Assembly: GCA_002309575.1 (NCBI GenBank)
Contig: DBXP01000048.1
Span: 11,928 to 70,931, forward strand
DNA length: 59,004 nucleotides
From: a bacterium UBP6_UBA1209
GTDB taxonomy: Bacteria > UBP6 > UBA1177
Direction of reading: 5' to 3'
In this document: one piece after another, positions 8,932 through 15,987 of the stretch
Layout: every line of letters starts with the position of its first letter
How positions within the stretch are numbered: position 1 is the stretch's first letter
Made by a program: the position numbers and the translations under genes
Notes under the pieces: generated by a model
What the model was told of the DNA's origin: nothing
Seen by the model: only the letters and a program-made list of their open reading frames with translations
Databases searched by the model: none

Positions 8932-10112
8932 TGAAGCACCTCCTCTGCGTCAAATTCAAATAGTTCGCCGCATTTTTCTGTGCAGTAGCCCGAGACAAGT
9001 TCGCTCAGGGTCAGTTTTTGTCCGGGGTAGGGCGGGAAGAGCGCCTGTGAAAGCGCGAACCTGATGCCGTGCGGCATTCCGTCGGAGCCGAAAAGAAGAT
9101 CGGCGCCCGGCTTGAAACCGACCTTGTCGATGAGCATCCTGAAGGGGTTGTTGGCACGCAGGAGACGCTCGCTCAGCCTGTCGCGGTAGATGACCGAATC
9201 TTCGCTGAAGTTAGGCTGCATCGAGAGAACGATACCGAGATCCCTGGCTCTCCTAGCCGTCGGCTCGTCGATGAACTGGGCGTGTTCGATCCGCACCGGA
9301 AGGTCGGAATTGTGCCTTCTGAGCACCTCGGCGGCATCCACGACCTGTTTAGAAGCGAGGTCGCCGAGCGTGTGGACTGCGATCCCGTTGGAGATCTCAG
9401 CGCACTCCTCGAAAATTTCGGTCAGACGCTTTTCAGTATAGTTCAAAACGCCGGTCGAACCGTCAAGGAAGGGTTCGCTGATCGCCGAGGTCTTTGAGCC
9501 GTTGGCCCCGTCGGCAAAGAGCTTGACTCCGTGGATCTGGCGCCGGATCCCTTCCGGGAGAGTCTTGAAGGTCTCGTAGTCCGCCCAGAACGAGACTCGC
9601 TCCCGAAGCGGCGAATTCTGGATCATCTCAAACATTTCAGCAGATGGCATAAGCATGTCTTCGATTTCGTAAATACCGTATTTTGCTCGCAGATCCTCCG
9701 CAAAAGCACACATCGACTCAACTGAGTGCGGCATAATCCTTACAAAGAAGAGCAGCAGCTCGTTGACGTGGGCTTCTCGCCACTCTGAGTTTTCGAAATT
9801 GTTAATAATTTCCGGATATTGCGGTTCTAAGATCCTTTTTGCCGCGTCGTTCAGGATAAAGCCGTGGAGAGAGAGGTTCACGATCAGGACGGGCGGAAGC
9901 GAGTTCAGCTCCGATTGTGTGAAGGTGTAAAATCCGCTGTTCCATGCGTAAGCCGTATTCAGCCCGCAGTCTGGGAGTTTTTTTAGTAATTCCAATGCTT
10001 TGTCTTTGTCACGAACCTCTTTGAGACAGAGCGAGCCGTTCATTCCGGCATAGAGTGTGAAATGGTTGTGGTGATCATGAAGATAAGGTATTGCAAGCTT
10101 TGGTTTCAACAT
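8928..10112 (-). CDS. Amidohydrolase family protein (amidohydrolase-3-like)
   Basis: A 394-residue metal-dependent hydrolase of the YtcJ/amidohydrolase-3 type. Metal-site candidates are an N-terminal His-rich strand (HDHHNHF, residues 12-18), GVKLFADGANGSKT (a Lys position often carboxylated), HTLGD, EHAQF and the C-terminal GSDGMPHG. No signal peptide is present. It is shorter than typical YtcJ proteins (about 500 residues) because most of the N-terminal beta-sandwich is absent. The substrate is unknown. It lies upstream of and overlaps ispG, but I see no reason to assign it to isoprenoid metabolism. Confidence 0.85.
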   Translation of the reverse strand: MLKPKLAIPYLHDHHNHFTLYAGMNGSLCLKEVRDKDKALELLKKLPDCGLNTAYAWNSGFYTFTQSELNSLPPVLIVNLSLHGFILNDAAKRILEPQYPEIINNFENSEWREAHVNELLLFFVRIMPHSVESMCAFAEDLRAKYGIYEIEDMLMPSAEMFEMIQNSPLRERVSFWADYETFKTLPEGIRRQIHGVKLFADGANGSKTSAISEPFLDGSTGVLNYTEKRLTEIFEECAEISNGIAVHTLGDLASKQVVDAAEVLRRHNSDLPVRIEHAQFIDEPTARRARDLGIVLSMQPNFSEDSVIYRDRLSERLLRANNPFRMLIDKVGFKPGADLLFGSDGMPHGIRFALSQALFPPYPGQKLTLSELVSGYCTEKCGELFEFDAEEVLQ

Positions 10113-10161
10113 GCACTAAACCCTTGATGTTTTGTGTGAAATAATGAATAAACTGTTGATT

Positions 10162-11934
10162 TTATTTGTCAGATACACCGGCCTTTCCGGGACGGGGCAG
10201 CCATCTGAAACCGTCGAGAACGACTGTCGAATCCCATGAGTGGTCTGGACCGTAGCCGACCTCACCCTGTTCCCAGATCGCAAGTCTGAGGGTGATCTCT
10301 TCATCAGGAACGACGTTGCCGGTAACTGTGAGCCAGCCTGTTCCGCCGTGTGCGTCCTGGCACGCGATGAATCCTGAGCCGCCTGAGCCGAATCCTGAGC
10401 CTGCAAGTACGCTGTCGCCTGTGCAGGAGTTCCACTTGTTGGTGGAGTTGCAGTTCGGGTTGCAGGCCTTGAAGAGCCCTGCCGGAGCAAGGTCAACGCC
10501 GACCGGGTTGCCGAACTCGTCCTTTGCCAGGTTTTTGTCGTACGGGTTTCTGAACTCAGCGTTCGGGTTCTTCTCGTTGTAGGTCGAATCAAGCAGAGCG
10601 ACAAAGAAGTCGTTGTAGTTGTTGGGTGAGCAGACGGTCGACGGGAACTCGATAGACATGAAGAAGAGCTTGAACTCGAAGGCGTTCGCGTTTGCCGGTA
10701 CCTTCAGGTTGAGCGTCAGCATGATCGGATCCTGAACTACCGGGAGCGCCTTGCCTGCACACTGGTTGGTGAGGCCATCCTGCATCGCTGTGCCGCCGCA
10801 GGACGGTGCCTTCGGGACTTCGCAGTTCGGCATCATGTTCATCCAGTCCTCGGGAACGGTGCTTGCCGTCTGCATGTCGCCTGCGCCGATCGTCGCGCAC
10901 TGAGCGTTCTGGGTCGGGGAGTTCCACTGACCTGTCGAAAGGACAGCGAGTCTTGTGCCCTCGTTGGGGTGCATTGCACTTCCGAATACCTCAGGGACTT
11001 CAAATGTCTTCGCGGTGGAATCGTAGTGCGGCAGCTCGAGGCTCGGTCTGTCAGTCTTCTGGTATTGGTATGACTGACCGTCGCTGCTTGAGGAGTTGCA
11101 AGCCTGCGGGTTGCTGTCGATCTGTTCCGTTGCTGGTGTTCCGGCGAGCGAAATCTTTGCCGAAACAAGACCGCGGCAGATTCCCATCGCCTTAGCGAGT
11201 TTCTCTGCGTTGCCGTCGTAATCGCCCTCCTGCAGCACGAGACCCTGGTCGCAGACCTCGACCTCGTCGATCTCGCCGTTGCAGTTGTCGTCGACCGAGT
11301 TGTCTGTAAATTCATATGCGCCCGGGTTCATTCTTTCAGGAGAATCTGTTCCGCGGCAGCCTGGCGAGTCTGATTCCCAGCCGGTTTCGCAGCAGTCTCC
11401 GTCGCAGTATGTGTAGCCGTCACCGTCGAGGTCGATCGCGTTTTCTGGGGTCATGTCCTGACCGTCGCAGTCTTCATCGATACCGTTGCTGCATATTTCG
11501 CGGCGCGGAAGGACCTGACCGACGCACTCGCTCCAGTCGGTTCCGTCCTCAACGCAGGTCCTTACGCCTGCTGTGCAGATACCTATGCCTGATGTGCCGC
11601 TCGGACCTTCGTAGCAGGGCTGCGTGTCGCCGGGAGTGCAGTTGACGTAGTAGCCGTGCTCCTCCTCGTTCGGGATCGTTCCGTCGGCATCGGGAGCAGC
11701 CGGATCTTTGTCGCCGTTGTCGTCTCCGCCGCCGTTATTGCCGCTGTCGCTGTTGTCATCGCCGCCGTTGTCTGCCGTGCTGTCCTTGACGCAGATGTTC
11801 CTGGACATGTCGCAGGAATAGCCGCCCGGGCAGTCTCCCTGCATGAAGCACGGGATTTCGTCCTCTTCGCTGCCGCAGGCTGTGAGAAGGAACAGAAGTG
11901 ATAAAACCGGAAGTAATGTCAAAATTCGTTTCAT
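10162..11934 (-). CDS. Surface lipoprotein with MopE-type metal-binding motif and choice-of-anchor-L-like domain
   Basis: A 590-residue lipoprotein with signal MKRILTLLPVLSLLFLLTAC and a GAGG ribosome site. A short Cys-rich segment (CPGGYSCDMSRNICV) and an Asp/Gly/Asn linker follow (about 50-95). Residues about 145-225 carry the putative metal-binding motif typical of MopE-like myxobacterial proteins (EICSNGIDEDCDGQD, DLDGDGYTYCDGDC, DDNCNGEIDE). The C-terminal half (FEFKLFFMSIEFP, NNYNDFFVALLD) resembles choice-of-anchor-L domains. A surface adhesin or metal-binding role is inferred. It starts 15 bp after the VWA lipoprotein and is probably cotranscribed with it. Confidence 0.88.
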   Translation of the reverse strand: MKRILTLLPVLSLLFLLTACGSEEDEIPCFMQGDCPGGYSCDMSRNICVKDSTADNGGDDNSDSGNNGGGDDNGDKDPAAPDADGTIPNEEEHGYYVNCTPGDTQPCYEGPSGTSGIGICTAGVRTCVEDGTDWSECVGQVLPRREICSNGIDEDCDGQDMTPENAIDLDGDGYTYCDGDCCETGWESDSPGCRGTDSPERMNPGAYEFTDNSVDDNCNGEIDEVEVCDQGLVLQEGDYDGNAEKLAKAMGICRGLVSAKISLAGTPATEQIDSNPQACNSSSSDGQSYQYQKTDRPSLELPHYDSTAKTFEVPEVFGSAMHPNEGTRLAVLSTGQWNSPTQNAQCATIGAGDMQTASTVPEDWMNMMPNCEVPKAPSCGGTAMQDGLTNQCAGKALPVVQDPIMLTLNLKVPANANAFEFKLFFMSIEFPSTVCSPNNYNDFFVALLDSTYNEKNPNAEFRNPYDKNLAKDEFGNPVGVDLAPAGLFKACNPNCNSTNKWNSCTGDSVLAGSGFGSGGSGFIACQDAHGGTGWLTVTGNVVPDEEITLRLAIWEQGEVGYGPDHSWDSTVVLDGFRWLPRPGKAGVSDK

Positions 11935-11949
11935 TTGTCACCTCAATCT

Positions 11950-13734
11950 TTATTTGTTGGTTGATTCAGGAACGACAACGTGGACGAGACGGCTCGAAAG
12001 GTAGCTTCCGTTGCCGAGAACCGAAACGTTTGCTTCGTATTCAGCCCATTTGTCTGTTCCGTTTATGCAGAAATCGTTGTAAAAACGGACGTCAAAGGTT
12101 ACCTCTGCATCCTGCGGGACCGAGAAGAACGTTGTGTCGTCGTGGTCGATCTCAGGTGTGGACGAGAGCGTTTTTGAGGATTTTACGAAATCAGCTGCGC
12201 TGTGTTCTCCGCACTTTTCGTTGCTGAAGCTGCCTGTCGTGACATCCATGTCGATCCAGGTCGTAAGGGCGATGACCGCATCTCCGATCTGGCCGCCGAT
12301 ACCCGTTCCGTTCGCGTTTTCGGTGTGGTATGTGAAGGGTTTGCCCTCTGCGTCGAGGCTGCCTGTATACTCTGCGAAGAGTTTGAAATCATCCTTGGCC
12401 TGGTCCGTTCTGCTGCCGTTGTCGTCGAAACCCGAGTCGATCCCGATGAATTTGGCGCCGATACCGCCCATTGCCGCCAGAGCTTCGGCTCTGCTGTGAG
12501 CGTCCGGATCAGCCCATTCCCATCTGCAGCCCATTCCGGTGCTTTCGCTTGCGAGCAGGCACTCAGCGAACTTTTCATCCGTGATCACGATGAAAATCGG
12601 CATCGATTTCTGTCTGAAACATGCGCCGCCGATATTTCCGAGCTCGCCGGTGCAGTCCATCTTCGGGATGTTTACCTGCTTTGCAAGCATCTGCTGGCCC
12701 ATGACCTGATGATAATACTTTCCTTTGATGCCTTCACCGGTCGCAACCTGATAGATCGCCTCGATCGTCATCTCGTCGTCTTCGTTCGCGTCGAGCGTGT
12801 CAACCGAATTTTTGATCGCATCGATGTCGAGAGTCATCGTCTGATAGAGTTTGTAGAGCTCAGAATAGCCGAAGCCCATCAGACCGTAAGCCGCGAAGTC
12901 GGGGTCGTCGTACTTTGAGGCGATCGCATCGATAATGCCGCTTTTGATCTCGTTCTTAAGGTTCGCAGCCTCTGTACTCATTGAAGCGCTTCGGTCAAAA
13001 ATGATAAGAATATCAACAGCTTCGATCTTTGTCGAGAAGGAGAGCGTCCTTGTTACGTCTTCAGGAGCGTTGTAGGGCAGGACGACATAGAAAATGCCGG
13101 CAGGGATGTTGTCGGCCGGGTCAAGCGGATTCGAACCGTAAGCTATCTCGGCAAGGTCGTCGGTGCCGTCGCCGTCGGTATCCTTCAGGAGCGGATCAGT
13201 GCCTGTCTCCTTCTCCTTTTTGTCCGGGTAACCGTCGTTGTCGCTGTCGCGGTCGAGGAAATCAGGGATGCCGTCGCCGTCGGTATCGGCGCAGGGGACC
13301 GACGGGCACTCGACTGAATCGGCGATGCCGTCGCCGTCACTGTCGTTGTCGATGCAGTTCACAAGACCGTCGCCGTCAAAGTCGTCGCAGCCCTCGACAC
13401 CGTTCGGGATGCCGTCGCCGTCGGGGTCAAGCTCGTCGCTTCCGCACGGGCATACGAAGGGCTCGTCAGGGTCTCCTGTGTCGGGTTCGCCGTCAGGACC
13501 TGAGTCGGATCCTGTATCGGGAGCTGTATCGGGTGCCGTGTCTCCGGAGCCGGTGTCCGATGTCCCGGTGTCTCCCGAGCCGGAGTCTGCGCCGGAGTCG
13601 CCTGAGCCGGTATCCGCAACCGAATCACCGGTATCTGTAACTGATGTCGGATCATCTTCCTCATCGCCGCAGGAGACGAGGAAAATCAGAGCCATGACTG
13701 CTGTCAAAGTGAGCAAATTTTTGAAAAACTTCAT
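11950..13734 (-). CDS. Lipoprotein with thrombospondin-3-like calcium repeats and a VWA domain
   Basis: 594 residues. The signal peptide ends in the lipobox LVSC at Cys22. Residues about 25-95 are a low-complexity Asp/Ser/Gly/Thr linker of SGDTGTSD type. Residues about 100-205 hold a run of calcium-binding repeats (DPDGDGIPNG, DFDGDGLVNC, DSDGDGIADS, DTDGDGIPDF, DTDGDGTDDL). Residues about 240-470 form a von Willebrand A domain with an intact MIDAS start (DRSASMS). The C-terminal part contains beta-rich sequence. The build suggests a calcium-stiffened stalk presenting a metal-dependent ligand-binding head. It lies in one transcription unit with the MopE-like lipoprotein. Confidence 0.9.
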   Translation of the reverse strand: MKFFKNLLTLTAVMALIFLVSCGDEEDDPTSVTDTGDSVADTGSGDSGADSGSGDTGTSDTGSGDTAPDTAPDTGSDSGPDGEPDTGDPDEPFVCPCGSDELDPDGDGIPNGVEGCDDFDGDGLVNCIDNDSDGDGIADSVECPSVPCADTDGDGIPDFLDRDSDNDGYPDKKEKETGTDPLLKDTDGDGTDDLAEIAYGSNPLDPADNIPAGIFYVVLPYNAPEDVTRTLSFSTKIEAVDILIIFDRSASMSTEAANLKNEIKSGIIDAIASKYDDPDFAAYGLMGFGYSELYKLYQTMTLDIDAIKNSVDTLDANEDDEMTIEAIYQVATGEGIKGKYYHQVMGQQMLAKQVNIPKMDCTGELGNIGGACFRQKSMPIFIVITDEKFAECLLASESTGMGCRWEWADPDAHSRAEALAAMGGIGAKFIGIDSGFDDNGSRTDQAKDDFKLFAEYTGSLDAEGKPFTYHTENANGTGIGGQIGDAVIALTTWIDMDVTTGSFSNEKCGEHSAADFVKSSKTLSSTPEIDHDDTTFFSVPQDAEVTFDVRFYNDFCINGTDKWAEYEANVSVLGNGSYLSSRLVHVVVPESTNK

Positions 13735-13836
13735 AATGTCATCTCCAAAAAAAAAATAAAACAGGAGATTTTATACAGAAACAAAATAAATTAAAGGGAT
13801 GAAGCGGGAAAAAAAAGAAAAAAACGGATGTTCAGG

Positions 13837-15852
13837 TTACGGCTGCTGACCGCCGCCGGGGCCTCCGGGGCCGCCGGGACCCTGATTGATGCCCTGACCG
13901 GCTGTTACGCTGATCGCTGTGCCGCCGCTTATTGTGCCGTCATAGTTCAGGACGATGTCGTCGAAAAGCTCGGAACCCTCGGCAACGGTGAGCGTCGTGT
14001 CGGCGTTAAGCTGGTAAACGGTATCCTTTACAAGTGACGGAGCCATGATGATGAGGCTCTTCCCGCCTGCGAAATCAGCCGGAAGCTTGAACGCTGCGAT
14101 AGCTCTGGTGCCGTCTGTCTCGGTGAGCGCGAATGTCTTGCCGGCATACGCTGCGCCGCTTCCCATGTCACCTGGACCGCCTTGACCTGGACCTCCCTGA
14201 CCTGGACCGCCTTGTCCGGGACCGCCCTGAGTCGAACCGTCAAGCGATGTCATTACGAAGCTGCCTGCGTTGACTGTCTGCGGATAGTTGTTGCTGCCGC
14301 CGATGCCGATCATGATGCCGCCTTCGTAGGTTACGTTGGAGCTCATGTCAGCGTCAATGCCGCCTTCCGGAGCCGTTGCGCCCATCGCGATGAGGAGCCC
14401 GCCCTTCAGGAGCATCGTGCCGTTGGAGTCGACAGCGTCGTTCTTCGAAGCGTAGGCGATGATCTTGCCGCCTGCGATCTCAACGTGGTTGCCTGCCTGG
14501 ATCGCGTCGTCGGTCGAGTAGACACGGATCTCGCCGCCGTTGATGACGAGTTTGTTCTTGGCTTCTAGACCTTCCGGGCTGAGGGAAGCCTTTGTCGCCG
14601 TCTCGTCACGCGGGGTTCCGACTGTTTTCAGCGTGATCTTGCCGCCGTTGATCGTCAGGTCCGGTGTCGGGTTGTCGCTAGCGTCGCTGTTGGTGAAGTC
14701 TTCCTCGATATCCCAGCCGGCTGTGATCGCCTTAGCGTCGGATTCGACGTTGATCTCGCCGCCGTTGATGATGATGTAGCCTTTCCCCTGACCGTAGGTG
14801 CTGCCGTTCGTCGCGTCGCAGACTTCGCCGCCAACGCAGGTCTCTTCCATTTCGCAGGTAAGCAGGCAGTCCTGACCGTCGACCTTGAGACCGCGTGCCT
14901 CGAAGCCGTCGATGTTGTCAGTCGCCTTGATCGTGAGCTTTCCGTTGTCCATAACGAAGCCGTTCGTGATCTTCATCGCGAAAGCCTTGTCTGTCCAGGT
15001 CATCTCGGAGGGACGCTCGACATTGACGTTGATCACGCCCGATTTGATTGTCATGACGTCGTCGACGCCGATGCCTGTTTTGTACTTCGCGGTGACTGTG
15101 AGCGTACCTGAGCCTACAACAGTCAGGTTGGCCTGGCAGCCGAAAACCTTCTTGCTGCCTGAGTTCGCGGCGCCTGTGATCGTGCTGTCGCCTTCAAGCT
15201 GAACGGTGTAGGTGTTGTTTTTGTAGTCAGCCGTGAACGCCTCGTTGCTCGTGTTGAGCTTGAGGTAGCCGGGGAAGTTTTCGCTTGTGATGGTGACCGC
15301 ATTGAGGATCAGGTCAACGTCGACATCCTTTTTGTTTTTGAACTTGATGCCGCCGTCATAACTGCCTGAAAGCTTGAGGCAGACCTTTTCGGTCGAGCTG
15401 ATCGTGATCGTGAGCTCTTTTGATTCGGTGTCGGCAGCTTCGGCAACCGAGATGTTGTCGTTTGTGAAGCCTGCAAAATCCGGAAGGTTGAGCTCTGCGC
15501 AGTTTTCGGTCTCTTCGATCGTCGTGATCTCTTCAGGATCGTAGCCGGGATCGTCCTGGATCGTCTCTCCGTCGAGGTCAGGAGCTGTGTCTCCGCCGTC
15601 AGGAGCGGTGTCGCCCGTGTCGGGAGCTGTGTCTCCGCCGTCAGGAGCTGTGTCTCCGCCGTCAGGAGCTGTGTCGCCTGTATCGGGAGCGGTGTCGCCT
15701 GTGTCGGGAGCTGTGTCTCCGCTGTCGGGATTTTCAATCGCATCCCCGTCGGGAGTAGTCGGATCGGAGTCGTTCGACTCTTTTTTCGAGCTGCCGCACG
15801 CCGCAAGGAAAATCAGTGCGGCGATGGCGACAGGAACAAGAAATTTCTTCAT
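13837..15852 (-). CDS. Lipoprotein with Cthe_2159-like carbohydrate-binding beta-helix
   Basis: 671 residues from the ATG at 15852, which lies six bases after AAGGAG. A start at 15894 would put 14 residues in front of a complete signal peptide. The signal ends in LAAC. An N-terminal linker consists of seven-residue repeats of GDTAPDG type. The body (about 120-560) shows repeated short beta turns (INGGEINVES, INGGKITLK, INGGEIRVYS, LKGGLLIAMG) as in the Cthe_2159 polysaccharide-binding family. A Gly-Pro-Gln stretch (GGPGQGGPGQ) and a Gly/Pro-rich tail follow. It probably binds acidic polysaccharide at the surface; the ligand is inferred from the family only. Confidence 0.85.
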   Translation of the reverse strand: MKKFLVPVAIAALIFLAACGSSKKESNDSDPTTPDGDAIENPDSGDTAPDTGDTAPDTGDTAPDGGDTAPDGGDTAPDTGDTAPDGGDTAPDLDGETIQDDPGYDPEEITTIEETENCAELNLPDFAGFTNDNISVAEAADTESKELTITISSTEKVCLKLSGSYDGGIKFKNKKDVDVDLILNAVTITSENFPGYLKLNTSNEAFTADYKNNTYTVQLEGDSTITGAANSGSKKVFGCQANLTVVGSGTLTVTAKYKTGIGVDDVMTIKSGVINVNVERPSEMTWTDKAFAMKITNGFVMDNGKLTIKATDNIDGFEARGLKVDGQDCLLTCEMEETCVGGEVCDATNGSTYGQGKGYIIINGGEINVESDAKAITAGWDIEEDFTNSDASDNPTPDLTINGGKITLKTVGTPRDETATKASLSPEGLEAKNKLVINGGEIRVYSTDDAIQAGNHVEIAGGKIIAYASKNDAVDSNGTMLLKGGLLIAMGATAPEGGIDADMSSNVTYEGGIMIGIGGSNNYPQTVNAGSFVMTSLDGSTQGGPGQGGPGQGGPGQGGPGDMGSGAAYAGKTFALTETDGTRAIAAFKLPADFAGGKSLIIMAPSLVKDTVYQLNADTTLTVAEGSELFDDIVLNYDGTISGGTAISVTAGQGINQGPGGPGGPGGGQQP
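15577..15723. repeat. Seven tandem 21-bp repeats coding the GDTAPDG linker
   Basis: Seven imperfect copies of a 21-bp unit of the form GTCAGGAGCTGTGTCTCCGC lie inside the carbohydrate-binding lipoprotein gene. Each encodes a seven-residue linker unit. Copies differ at a few third positions, and a Gly/Thr choice alternates. The arrangement could change in length by slippage without breaking the frame. Confidence 0.85.
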
Positions 15853-15987
15853 TCTCTTCTCCTTTTTTAGGTTGATAAAAATGCCTGGAATCAATCTCCA
15901 AGCCGAAAATTTTAACCGGATCGGATTTTAATTCAAAGTGTTTTTGCCGATTTTAGGTGAATCCTGCGGATCTGCGGAAATTTTGCG

